From: Bradyrhizobium cajani
GTDB taxonomy: Bacteria; Pseudomonadota; Alphaproteobacteria; Rhizobiales; Xanthobacteraceae
DNA: 64,000 bases
Direction of reading: 5' to 3'
NCBI RefSeq assembly: GCF_009759665.1
Contig: NZ_WQNE01000018.1
Coordinates: 62,001 to 126,000, forward strand
Of this stretch, positions 25,417 through 34,510 are shown piece by piece. The notes under the pieces are model-generated. The model was given only the letters and a program-made list of their open reading frames with translations. It was not told the DNA's origin and ran no database searches. The stretch's first letter is position 1. Every line of letters begins with the position of its first letter. A program made the position numbers and the translations under genes.

Positions 25417-28400
25417 ACATCATCAATCTGGTCGAAGAGGTCGAGGCGCTCGGCGTCGAACTCTCCAGGGAAGGCGATCAGCTGCGCTTCCGCGCGCCGC
25501 AGGGGGTCATGACCTCCGAGCTGAAGCAGCGGCTGAGCACCAACAAGTCGGCCATCCTCCGGCATCTGTCCGAAGACAGTGCGTCGAGCGAGTTCGTCAT
25601 CGATGCGGCCGGACGCCATCGGCCGTTTCCGTTGACGGAGGCGCAAAGCGCCTACTTTCTGGGCCGGCACAGTGCGTTCGAATATGGCGGCGTGTCGTGC
25701 CGCGGCTATCTGGAGATCGCCTATCCCGCGCAGACGTCCCCGCAGATGCTGGACGAGGCCTGGTGGAAGCTGGTCCGCCGTCACGACGTGCTGCGTCTCG
25801 TCATCGCGGATGAGGGCTATCAGCAGGTTCTGGAGGAGGTCGAGCCGCGTTCGATTCCAGTCGACGATCTCACCGGTCTGAATGACGCGCAGGCCGGGCG
25901 GCATGTCGAACACCTGCGCGAGCAGATGCTGGCGGCGCCGGTAGACTATGCCCGCTGGCCGCTGTTCGACGTTCGTCTCTGCCGCTGCCGCGACCAGACC
26001 CTGTTGCTGCTGGCGATCGAGCTGATTCTGGTCGATGCCGCGAGCCTCTATTTGCTGATCGACGATCTCGACATGCTGGTGTCTGGTGGCAACCTGCCGC
26101 CGGTACCTGCCACGACCTTTCGTGACTACGTCGTCGCACGCCGGGCGCAGCGCCAGGGCCGGCGTTACAGGCGCGACCGTAATTATTGGCTTTCGCGCCT
26201 GGAATCGCTGCCGCCCGCTCCGGAATTGCCGATGGCGGCGGCCTTGCCGCTCGCCGCTGCCGCCGACTCCCGCCGCTTCAGCCGTCGCGCGTTCCAAGTC
26301 ACGACGGAGCAGAGCGGGCGCCTGAGCGCATGGGCGACCGCGCGCGGCGCCACGCTCAACGCGCTGATGCTCGGCGCCTTTGCCGAAGTCCTCGGAATGT
26401 GGAGCCAGACGCGGCGCTTTACCCTCAACCTGCCGATCTTCCGCCGTGAGCAGCTGCATCCCGATATCGACGCCGTGATCGGCGATTTTACCTCGGTGAC
26501 GCTGCTGGAGATCGACCTCGACGCCGCGACGACCTTCGGCGAGCGCGTGCAGGCAATCGGGCGGCAGCTCTTCGACGATCTCGACCACGCGGCCTTCTCC
26601 GGGCTCGAAATGCTCGGTGAGTTGAGCCGGCGGCGCGGCGCGTCGGTTCTGATGCCGGTGGTCTTCACCAGCACCGCGGGCGGAGCTCCGCTACGGCGTG
26701 GACAGGCGGCCGGCTCTCGCATTCTCCGCGGCCTGACGCAGACGCCGCAGGTCAGCCTCGATTGCCAGATCACGGAGCAGCCTGATGGCCTGCTGATTGC
26801 CTGGGACGTGCGGGACGGTCTGTTTCCGCCGGACATGATCGACCAGATGTTCGCGGCTTTCCGCAGTCTGGTCGAGCGGCTTGGTCACGCGGCCGCGCTG
26901 GATGAAACGCATCTGCTAACGCTCCCCGAAGGACAGGCGGCAGTTCGCCGTGCGGTGAATGCGACCGGGTGGCAGCATGCGGATGCACTGCTGCATCGGG
27001 CGCTGGTCGCACAGGCGGAGCAGCATCCCGGGCAGCCTGCGCTCTATGATCATCGCGGCACCGTCACCTATGGCGAGTGGCTTGCTGCGGCCCGGGCGCT
27101 GGCCGCGGGGCTCGTCACAGCTGGATGCCGCGTCGGCGAGCGGGTGGCCATTCTGTGCGGCAAGGGCCGCATGCAGGCCATCGCACCGCTGGCGGTCTTG
27201 CTGTGTGGCGGTTGCTACGTGCCGATCGATGTCGATCAGCCGGCGGCGCGCCGCAATGCCATCCTGAGCGATGCGGGCATTCGGCTCGCCATTGCCGATC
27301 CGGGCTGCGAATTGCCTCCGGAAGTCATTGCCGTGCAGGCGGATCATGATTGCCCGCTGCCGGTTGCGGTCGAGGCCGTATCGCCCGATGCACCAGCCTA
27401 CGTCATCTACACGTCGGGCTCCACCGGCACGCCGAAGGGGGTGGTGATCTCGCATGCGGCGGCTTGGAATACGGTCGCGGACATCAACCAGCGATTTGGC
27501 ATCACGGTGGACGACCGCGTGCTGGCCCTCGCCAGTCTGGGCTTCGATCTGTCCGTCTATGATCTGTTTGGCGTCCCGGCTGCGGGCGGCGCGCTGGTCT
27601 ATCCGGATGAGGAGCGCAAAGCTGACCCGTCGCACTGGGCGCAGCTCGTCGAGCAACATCGCGTGACGCTGTGGAACACCGTCCCGGCGCAGTTGCAGAT
27701 GCTATGTGACGCGGCCGACGGCGGCGCTCCGGCGCCATCGCACTTGCGGCTGGCGCTCGTATCCGGTGACTGGGTGCCGATCGATCTCAAGCAGCGGCTG
27801 GAATGGCACGGTCCCGCGGCCCGGCTCATCAGCCTGGGCGGCGCGACCGAGGCCGCAATCTGGTCTATTTATCACCCGGTCAGCGCGGTCGAGGCGCATT
27901 GGTCGAGCATTCCGTACGGCCGGCCGCTGGCCAACCAGCGCATGCATGTGGTCGACAATCGCCTGCGTGAGCGTCCCGACTGGGTGGTGGGACAGATTGC
28001 GATCAGCGGCAGCGGCCTTGCACTGGGCTATCTCAACGATCCCGACAAGACCGCAAGACAGTTCGTCACCCGCGACGACGGTGAGCGCCTGTATCTGACC
28101 GGCGATCTCGGCCGCTACTGGCCGGACGGAACGATGGAGTTCCTTGGCCGGCAGGACGCGCAGGTGAAGATTCGCGGCCATCGGGTGGAGCTGGGCGAGA
28201 TCGCGGGGGTGCTGCGCACGCATCCGGACGTGGGTGACGCACAAGTATTGCTAAGTGCAGAGGGCACCGGGAAAATGCTCTGCGCGTTCGTCGAACCTGG
28301 ACGGGACACTCGGCCGATTGCCCATGCCGTGATGGAAACCCTGCATCGTCGCGCCGCCGCGATCGAACACGACATCGACGGCGATGCTTTTGCGGCGCTG

Positions 28401-30863
28401 ATGCATGGGGCTGACCGCGTGGCCATCCTGGCCATGGCTGCCCGCCTGCGTGACGACGGCTTGTTTGCGACGCCGGAGGCGAGGCACGATCTCGGTCACA
28501 TCTACCAGGCGACCGGTGTTGCCGGCGTGCACCAGCGGCTGTTGCGCCGGTGGCTCGACGGTCTGGTCGATGCGAACGCGCTGTCGTGCGACGATGGACA
28601 GTACCATGGCTTGATCGCCGCTGACGATGCCACGGTCCGCAAGGTCTGGGCCGAGGTCGATGACCTCGAGCAGAAGGCGGGCTATGGCAGCCGGACTCTT
28701 CACTACATCCGCGTATGCAGTGATCAACTGTCCGGCCTGCTGCGCGGCGAGGTCGACGTGCGCGCCATCCTGTTTCCGCAGGGCGAGCTCGGGACCGCGC
28801 ATGCGGCCTACCGCGACAATCTCGTCAGCCAAAGCATGAATGGCATGGTCGTCGCCGTAGTGCGGACGCTGGCAGAGGACCGCAGGAGGCGCGATGAGGC
28901 GCCGCTGCGGGTCCTGGAAGTTGGCGCCGGGGTTGCAGGCACCGCCAGCGATTTGGTTCCGGCGCTCGCCGAGTTCACGCCGGAATATTGGTTCACCGAC
29001 CTGTCGGAATTCTTCCTGACCGAGGCGCGCCGCCTGTTCGCCGACTATCCCTGGATGCAGTATGGCATCTTCGACATGAACGAAGACGCCCGCCAGCAGG
29101 GCATGACACCCAACAGCTTCGACGTCATCCTCTGCGCCAACGTGCTGCACAACGCGCGGCATGCCGGCGAGGTGCTGCGCCAGTTCAAGACGCTGCTCGC
29201 GCCGGGCGGCTGCGTTGTCTTCATCGAGCCGTTCCGGCGGCACAATTATCCGCTGCTGGTCTCCATGGAGTTCTTCCCGGAGTTGACGGGATTCCGCGAC
29301 CTGCGGGCCGACACCGACCAGACGTTCTTCACGCGTGAGCAGTGGTTGACCTGGCTGCGGGAAGAGGGCGCGGTGATCGCCGATTGCGCACCGGCCGCCG
29401 ACAGCAATCTCGCCACTGCCGGGCAAGGCGTCTTCGTCGGTCAGTTCAAGACCGACCGGTCATTGCTGCGCGTCGAGGACCTGCGCGGTTTTCTCCGTGA
29501 TCGGCTGCCTGGCTACATGGTCCCCGCTCAAATCCAGGTGCTGGACGCGCTGCCGCGGCTGCGCAGCGGCAAGAGCGATCGCGCCGCGTTGCAGGGCCTG
29601 GTCCAGCCGGAGCGGCAGCGGCCCGGCTCGGCCGGAGTGTCGGGAGCCGCGCCGCGCGATGCGCTTGAGCGGCAGATCGCCGACGTTTGGGAGCACGTGC
29701 TCGGCGTGACGCAGCCCGCCTGCGATGTGGATTTCTATGCACTCGGCGGCGACTCATTGCTGCTGTCGCGCATGATAGCCAGGCTGCGTCAGCAGGTGCC
29801 GGCGGCGGCCGGGCTGGAATGGGAGGTGCTGCTGCGGCACCTGCTGCGCGAGCCGACGATCCGCGCGCTGGCAGAGCGCTTGCGACATGTGCAGCACGAA
29901 CAGCCGGCCGCCCCGCACTTGCGCTCGGCGCTTGTTCCTTTGTGGGGAGATGATGCGGCGGGCGGGCGCTGCTGCGTGTTCGTGCACGCCGGAACCGGCA
30001 ATCTGCTGCCATACCAGCATCTGCTCCAGGCGCTGGACAAGACCGCATGGCCGCGCGGCATCGGCGTGGAACTACCGCAACACGAGGCGTTCACGGATCT
30101 CGCGCCCGACCGCGCCTTGACGAGGCTGGCCGCGCGCTACGCTGACGAGTTGGTGCGGCAAGGCGACGAGTTCACGCTGATCGGTTACTGCCTTGGGGGC
30201 CTGCTGGCGGCGGAGATCGCCCGGATGCTGACGGAACAGGGCAAGAGCGTCAGCGAGTTGGTCGCGATCAGCGCGTACCAGCCTCCACATGTGGAGGCGG
30301 ACGCGTTGCTCGACTATATATTCGCCCGCGCGCTCGGCGCATCGCCGCCAGAGTTGGCGTTCCCCGACGAGCCGGCGCTTGCGGCGGCGGTCGCCGAGAT
30401 TCTGCAGGCGGGGTCCGGCCGGATCGCGCGAGATGCGTTCGACCGGCTTGGCGAGCGACATCGCGGGGTCAGGGACAGTTTCGCGGCATGGTCGTCGCGT
30501 TCGCTGGACCAGCGCCTTTCGCAACTGCGCGCGGGCGGTCATGCCGACGGCATCTACTATCAGCCCGATGGCGCGGATCTCGCGTTCGCCCGGCAGCACG
30601 TGTTGTTCGCCCACAGTATGGCGTCGGTCGGACTGCATCGCCCCGACGCCTGGCTGGGCCGAATGGTGCTGTTGCGGAATCAAGCCAGCGATCCGCTGCT
30701 GCCGGGCACACCACAGGACGTCGCCGGCTATTGGCAGAATATCTGCATGGGCGATCTCGTCATTGCCGACATCGCTGGCGATCACTTCAGTTGCCTGTCG
30801 CGCGCCCATGCGCCGCGACTGGCCGAGCTCATCGTGCAGCACATCCACCGCACGGACGCGTGA
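25413..30863 (+). CDS. terminal siderophore NRPS: docking-Cy-A(MT)-PCP-TE
   Basis: A 1,816-residue PchF-like synthetase. Residues 1-52 form a TubC-type docking domain, which should meet the C-terminus of NRPS1. Cy4 (about 55-500) has PVVFTS and PQVSLD but reads E203-x4-D208-x2-S211, with Glu for the first Asp. The A domain (core TSGSTGTPKG near 667) has the pocket DLYNLSLIWK, the Cys code. Between A8 (VELGEI, about 925) and A10 (SGKSDR, about 1385) sits a methyltransferase with LEVGAG at about 1168, placed as in PchF, where it N-methylates a thiazolidine. The carrier Ser is 1448. The thioesterase has GYCLGG, with Cys1593 in place of Ser, and GDHFS for the catalytic His. The ATG overlaps the NRPS1 stop, so output of the two is coupled. 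Confidence 0.95.
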   Translation: MNIINLVEEVEALGVELSREGDQLRFRAPQGVMTSELKQRLSTNKSAILRHLSEDSASSEFVIDAAGRHRPFPLTEAQSAYFLGRHSAFEYGGVSCRGYLEIAYPAQTSPQMLDEAWWKLVRRHDVLRLVIADEGYQQVLEEVEPRSIPVDDLTGLNDAQAGRHVEHLREQMLAAPVDYARWPLFDVRLCRCRDQTLLLLAIELILVDAASLYLLIDDLDMLVSGGNLPPVPATTFRDYVVARRAQRQGRRYRRDRNYWLSRLESLPPAPELPMAAALPLAAAADSRRFSRRAFQVTTEQSGRLSAWATARGATLNALMLGAFAEVLGMWSQTRRFTLNLPIFRREQLHPDIDAVIGDFTSVTLLEIDLDAATTFGERVQAIGRQLFDDLDHAAFSGLEMLGELSRRRGASVLMPVVFTSTAGGAPLRRGQAAGSRILRGLTQTPQVSLDCQITEQPDGLLIAWDVRDGLFPPDMIDQMFAAFRSLVERLGHAAALDETHLLTLPEGQAAVRRAVNATGWQHADALLHRALVAQAEQHPGQPALYDHRGTVTYGEWLAAARALAAGLVTAGCRVGERVAILCGKGRMQAIAPLAVLLCGGCYVPIDVDQPAARRNAILSDAGIRLAIADPGCELPPEVIAVQADHDCPLPVAVEAVSPDAPAYVIYTSGSTGTPKGVVISHAAAWNTVADINQRFGITVDDRVLALASLGFDLSVYDLFGVPAAGGALVYPDEERKADPSHWAQLVEQHRVTLWNTVPAQLQMLCDAADGGAPAPSHLRLALVSGDWVPIDLKQRLEWHGPAARLISLGGATEAAIWSIYHPVSAVEAHWSSIPYGRPLANQRMHVVDNRLRERPDWVVGQIAISGSGLALGYLNDPDKTARQFVTRDDGERLYLTGDLGRYWPDGTMEFLGRQDAQVKIRGHRVELGEIAGVLRTHPDVGDAQVLLSAEGTGKMLCAFVEPGRDTRPIAHAVMETLHRRAAAIEHDIDGDAFAALMHGADRVAILAMAARLRDDGLFATPEARHDLGHIYQATGVAGVHQRLLRRWLDGLVDANALSCDDGQYHGLIAADDATVRKVWAEVDDLEQKAGYGSRTLHYIRVCSDQLSGLLRGEVDVRAILFPQGELGTAHAAYRDNLVSQSMNGMVVAVVRTLAEDRRRRDEAPLRVLEVGAGVAGTASDLVPALAEFTPEYWFTDLSEFFLTEARRLFADYPWMQYGIFDMNEDARQQGMTPNSFDVILCANVLHNARHAGEVLRQFKTLLAPGGCVVFIEPFRRHNYPLLVSMEFFPELTGFRDLRADTDQTFFTREQWLTWLREEGAVIADCAPAADSNLATAGQGVFVGQFKTDRSLLRVEDLRGFLRDRLPGYMVPAQIQVLDALPRLRSGKSDRAALQGLVQPERQRPGSAGVSGAAPRDALERQIADVWEHVLGVTQPACDVDFYALGGDSLLLSRMIARLRQQVPAAAGLEWEVLLRHLLREPTIRALAERLRHVQHEQPAAPHLRSALVPLWGDDAAGGRCCVFVHAGTGNLLPYQHLLQALDKTAWPRGIGVELPQHEAFTDLAPDRALTRLAARYADELVRQGDEFTLIGYCLGGLLAAEIARMLTEQGKSVSELVAISAYQPPHVEADALLDYIFARALGASPPELAFPDEPALAAAVAEILQAGSGRIARDAFDRLGERHRGVRDSFAAWSSRSLDQRLSQLRAGGHADGIYYQPDGADLAFARQHVLFAHSMASVGLHRPDAWLGRMVLLRNQASDPLLPGTPQDVAGYWQNICMGDLVIADIAGDHFSCLSRAHAPRLAELIVQHIHRTDA

Positions 30864-31978
30864 TGACCAGCGGAGCGATTGGAATCCTGGGCGCGAGCGG
30901 CCAGGTCGGCCATCACGTGGTCGGTTGGCTGCGGCGGGATGAGGTCGGACCAGTGCGCCTGGGCGGCCGACGCCGGTCGTCGCTCGAGGCGCTGCAGCAG
31001 CCGGGCGACGACGTCCGACCGGTCGATCTGAACGACGATCTTGCACTGACGGAGTTCTGCCGGGGTTGCCGGGTGGTGGTGAACTGCGCCGGGCCGTCGT
31101 ATCAGGTGCTCGACCGCGTGGCACGCGTCGCCGCCGCAGAGGGCGCGCATTACCTCGACGTTTCCGGAGACGGTCCGGCGCACGCGCTGCTCCAGAAGTG
31201 CATGCCCGCGAGCCGGGGTTGGGTCGCGCTGTTGTCGGCTGGCATGCTGCCTGGATTAGCCAATCTGGTGCCGGCATGGTTGAGCGATCAGCCGGGTGGC
31301 GCGCTGACCGTGTACAGCGGCGGCGTGGAAAGGCTCGCCGGCGCTGCTTCCGCCGATCTGGTGCTGTCGTTGCGGCCACAGGCCGCCGTGGCGGTCGACA
31401 GCTACTGGTACGGTGAAGCCGGGGCGAGCTGGGAGCTTGGCCGGCGCCGTAGCCGCAGTCTTGTTGCACAGGAAAACGTGCAGCTCGACTTCTTCCCGGG
31501 CACGGTTGCGATGCTGCCCTATCTCAGTGCCGATGCCGAGCGCCTGGCCATGCGGCGCAAGCTGACCACGCTCCGCTGGTTCAATGTGTTCAGCGGCCAG
31601 CGCCTTCGGGAGACCTTGATCGGTCTGCGCGGCAGGAGTGGGACGCTGAGCGAGGCGGTTCGGGACGTCGAACGCGCCAGCGAGCTCGACGTGCTCGGCA
31701 TTCGCCCGTACTACGCGATGGTGTTCGTGCTCGAACAGCCGCAGCAGCCGGCCCGGCGTGCTGCCATCGTCACCGACAGCAGCCTGGCATTGACGGCAGC
31801 GACGGCGGTTGCAGCGCTGCGTGCGCTGCTGCGCGGGGAGATTCCGCCTGGCCTGCATTTTGCGGATGATGTGCTTTCGCCGCAAAGGACGCTTGATGAG
31901 GTCGTCCGGCTGCATGCGGGAACGCGCATCAGCCGCCACATCCTGGAACGGGCCGAGCTTGAGGAGGGAACGCTGTGA
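30863..31978 (+). CDS. saccharopine-dehydrogenase-like NAD(P) oxidoreductase
   Basis: A 371-residue protein beginning IGILGASGQVGHHVVGWLRR, a Rossmann nucleotide fold with G-x-x-G-x-x-G, followed by NCAGPSY and LDVSGD, as in saccharopine dehydrogenase-like reductases. It lies inside the siderophore operon, overlapping the NRPS2 stop (TGATG) and the next gene, so it should act on a carrier-bound or released intermediate. Pyochelin and yersiniabactin need only one reductase, of the PchG/Irp3 type, which is the next gene here. This enzyme is therefore extra: it might reduce a second ring or the chain end. Reaction unproven. Confidence 0.8.
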   Translation: MTSGAIGILGASGQVGHHVVGWLRRDEVGPVRLGGRRRSSLEALQQPGDDVRPVDLNDDLALTEFCRGCRVVVNCAGPSYQVLDRVARVAAAEGAHYLDVSGDGPAHALLQKCMPASRGWVALLSAGMLPGLANLVPAWLSDQPGGALTVYSGGVERLAGAASADLVLSLRPQAAVAVDSYWYGEAGASWELGRRRSRSLVAQENVQLDFFPGTVAMLPYLSADAERLAMRRKLTTLRWFNVFSGQRLRETLIGLRGRSGTLSEAVRDVERASELDVLGIRPYYAMVFVLEQPQQPARRAAIVTDSSLALTAATAVAALRALLRGEIPPGLHFADDVLSPQRTLDEVVRLHAGTRISRHILERAELEEGTL

Positions 31979-33057
31979 ACCCCAGGCGACGGGCCATCGT
32001 GTGCGGCACCAGCTTCGGTCGCTTCTATCTACGGGCGCTTGCGCAGCATCCGGCCGTCGACCTTGCAGGCGTGTTGTCGACGGGTTCGCAGGCTTCGGCC
32101 GAGTATGCCGAGCAGTATGGCATCGCGCATTACACCGCGCTGTCCGGGCTGCCGTCGGACATCGATCTCGCCTGCGTCGTTGTACGTGCCGGCGTGTCAG
32201 GCGGACCGGGCGCGGATATCAGCGAGGCGCTCCTCGCCCGCGGCATCCACATCCTTCAGGAGCATCCGCTGCATCCGGCCGAGCTGGCGCGCTGTCTGCG
32301 CAGCGCGCATCGTCATGGCGTACGCTACGGCGTCAATGCCTTCTACCCGACCGTTGCGCCGATCGCCCGCTTTCTTCAGGCGGCCGAGCTGTTGCGCCGG
32401 CATGAGGCGCCGCGGTTCATTGACGGCATCTGCGGGGCCCAGGTGCTATATCCTCTGCTCGATGTCGCGGCCCGTGCGGTCGGACGGCTTCGTCCGTCGG
32501 CTCTGCTGCCGTTCGAGCCGGCCCGGTGCGGTCCCTATACCAGCCTCCACGGGGAGATCGGCGGCACACCATGTACGTTGCGCGTGCAAAATCAGATCCA
32601 TCCGGCGGATGCCGACAATCACGCTCTGCTGCTGCATCGCCTTACGATAGGATTCGACAGGGGGATTCTGGCGCTCACCGATACCCACGGTCCGGTGATT
32701 TGGAGCCCGCGTCTGCATACGCATCGCGATGGCACTCACCGCCTGGTCCTGAGCGGGCCCGGAACCGACCGGCTCGCGCTTCCGTCGAGCGAGTTGCTCG
32801 CCGGCACGGAGGCCGGCACGTTTCGTGACGTGTTCGATCGCCTGTGGCCGCAGGCCATCAATCGAGCGGTGAGCGAGTTCATCGCGACCTGGGACGATCC
32901 GTCGGCTGCAGCGCGGTCGGCGCAGTGGACGAGCGGACTGACCACCTTCTGGCACGAGGTGTCCACGACCCTGGGCTCACCCGAATTGATCTACCCGGAA
33001 GCGCCGCCGCCGTTGAACCTGGCTGACCTTCTGCCGGGCGTTGGAGAAGACCGTTGA
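31975..33057 (+). CDS. thiazolinyl imide reductase, PchG/Irp3-like
   Basis: A 360-residue NADPH-dependent reductase. The start RRAIVCGTSFGRFYLRALAQ is close to the diagnostic G-x-x-FG-x-FYL N-terminus of PchG and Irp3, and LQEHPLHPAELARCL belongs to the same family. The enzyme reduces one enzyme-bound thiazoline to thiazolidine in trans. In pyochelin the reduced ring is then N-methylated, which matches the methyltransferase in NRPS2. GTG 31975 overlaps the previous stop (GTGA) and has a strong GAGGAGGG ribosome site. Confidence 0.9.
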   Translation: MNPRRRAIVCGTSFGRFYLRALAQHPAVDLAGVLSTGSQASAEYAEQYGIAHYTALSGLPSDIDLACVVVRAGVSGGPGADISEALLARGIHILQEHPLHPAELARCLRSAHRHGVRYGVNAFYPTVAPIARFLQAAELLRRHEAPRFIDGICGAQVLYPLLDVAARAVGRLRPSALLPFEPARCGPYTSLHGEIGGTPCTLRVQNQIHPADADNHALLLHRLTIGFDRGILALTDTHGPVIWSPRLHTHRDGTHRLVLSGPGTDRLALPSSELLAGTEAGTFRDVFDRLWPQAINRAVSEFIATWDDPSAAARSAQWTSGLTTFWHEVSTTLGSPELIYPEAPPPLNLADLLPGVGEDR

Positions 33058-33809
33058 TGTGGACTGATGGATATCTGCGTTTCTACCAGCCGCGGCCGCA
33101 GGCCTCGCGGCTGCTGATCTGCTTTCCGCACGCCGGCGGCGGTGCCAGCGCATTCCGCGCCTGGCCGTTCCTGCTGGGCGACGATACGGAGGTCGCCATT
33201 GCCCAATATCCGGGCCGTGAGGACCGGTTTGGCGAACCACGCGTCGAGGATATGGACACGCTGCTGGCTGAGCTTCTGGCCGAGGCGCTGCCTCATGCCG
33301 GCCGCCGCCCGTTCTGTCTGCTCGGACACAGCATGGGCGGCGCCGTCGCCCATGAACTCGCGATGCGCTTGACGTCCCGCGGAGCCGGGCCTTGTCGTTT
33401 GGTGATCTCAGGCCGTCAGCCCCCGAGTCATCATCCGCTGAACAGCACCATCCACCAGAGCAGCGATTCGGAGTTGCTGGCCGAGCTGTTGCGTCTCAGT
33501 CCGGACAATGAGGCGCTGGCGCAGGAGCCGGAGCTCGCGGCATTGCTGCTTCCCGTCGTGCGCGCAGACTATCGCCTGATCGAACGCTACCGGCCCGGCG
33601 ACTGCCCGCGACTGGATTGCCCGATCACCGTGCTTGCCGGTGAACAGGATCCGGAGCTCAGCCCCGAGGCGGCTCATGCTTGGTCGGCTTACACGCACAG
33701 CGATTGCCGGGTGCACTTTTTCCCGGGTGATCATTTTTTCATCGCCAGTCAGCGTGCGCGCGTGGTGGCCACGGTACGTCAAGCAATGCTCGAAGAGGAG
33801 CGGACATGA
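33057..33809 (+). CDS. type II thioesterase, PchC/YbtT-like
   Basis: A 250-residue editing thioesterase of the alpha/beta hydrolase fold. LICFPHAGGGASAFRAW at the N-terminus, the nucleophile elbow GHSMGG (Ser near residue 93), and the C-terminal GDHFF His are typical of NRPS type II thioesterases. It clears misloaded acyl groups from carrier domains. Unlike the terminal thioesterase of NRPS2 it has an ordinary catalytic Ser. ATG 33057 overlaps the stop of the reductase gene; its own stop overlaps the methyltransferase start. Confidence 0.93.
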   Translation: MWTDGYLRFYQPRPQASRLLICFPHAGGGASAFRAWPFLLGDDTEVAIAQYPGREDRFGEPRVEDMDTLLAELLAEALPHAGRRPFCLLGHSMGGAVAHELAMRLTSRGAGPCRLVISGRQPPSHHPLNSTIHQSSDSELLAELLRLSPDNEALAQEPELAALLLPVVRADYRLIERYRPGDCPRLDCPITVLAGEQDPELSPEAAHAWSAYTHSDCRVHFFPGDHFFIASQRARVVATVRQAMLEEERT

Positions 33810-34510
33810 GTGACTATTATTCACCGGTCGCAGAATTCTACGATCTGGTCGCGCGCGCCCACGGCGAAGGCGAACTTAAGCTTCGCGAGAGATTGCGGGC
33901 GCTTGATCCGGCCGGTGCCCCGATCCTGGATATCGGCGCTGGCACCGGCCGCACGACATTGGCGGTTGCGGAAACTGTCCCGGATGTGGAGATTCTGGCG
34001 GTCGAACCTGCTCCGGCGATGCGGGCGGTTCTGATGCACATGGTCGCCCGCGATCCTGATCTCGCGCGACGTGTCACGGTCCTTGCCGAGCCGGTGGAGG
34101 ATCTGACGCTCCCGGAGCGGCTCGGGGCAGTGATCGCCTACGGTGTGCTGGGCCACCTCGATTTGGACGCGCGCCAGAAATTGTGGCGGATTCTGCTTCC
34201 GCGGCTTTCAAGGGGCGCGCCGATCTTCGTCGAGTTGCTGCCGATCGAGAAGCCGATGCGATTGCCGACATTGCCGTTGGCGAACGCGACTATCGGCCGC
34301 CGCAGTTATATTGCGACGCTCGATGGTGAGCCCGGCGAAGGCGACATCATCCGGCTGACGTCGACCTGGGTGGTCAGCGGCGGGCCGAGCTCCGGCCAGA
34401 CGATCCGCAACACCAGCATCTGGCATACATTCGGGCTGGACGATCTCGCGCAAGAAACTGGACTTCGGACCGAGCGGCTCAGCCAGCAAGCGGGGGTTCT
34501 CTATGCCTGA
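33806..34510 (+). CDS. stand-alone SAM-dependent methyltransferase
   Basis: A 234-residue class I methyltransferase. Motif I is ILDIGAGTGRTT (about residues 36-47), followed by an acidic EILAVEPAP and YGVLGHLDL. The start SDYYSPVAEFYDLVA is typical of small-molecule methyltransferases. It sits between the thioesterase and salicyl-AMP ligase genes with overlaps on both sides, so it belongs to the pathway. Pyochelin and yersiniabactin clusters carry their methyltransferases within the synthetases. This free enzyme implies one more methyl group (O-, N- or C-) or methyl-ester formation; the site is not known. Confidence 0.85.
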   Translation: MSDYYSPVAEFYDLVARAHGEGELKLRERLRALDPAGAPILDIGAGTGRTTLAVAETVPDVEILAVEPAPAMRAVLMHMVARDPDLARRVTVLAEPVEDLTLPERLGAVIAYGVLGHLDLDARQKLWRILLPRLSRGAPIFVELLPIEKPMRLPTLPLANATIGRRSYIATLDGEPGEGDIIRLTSTWVVSGGPSSGQTIRNTSIWHTFGLDDLAQETGLRTERLSQQAGVLYA

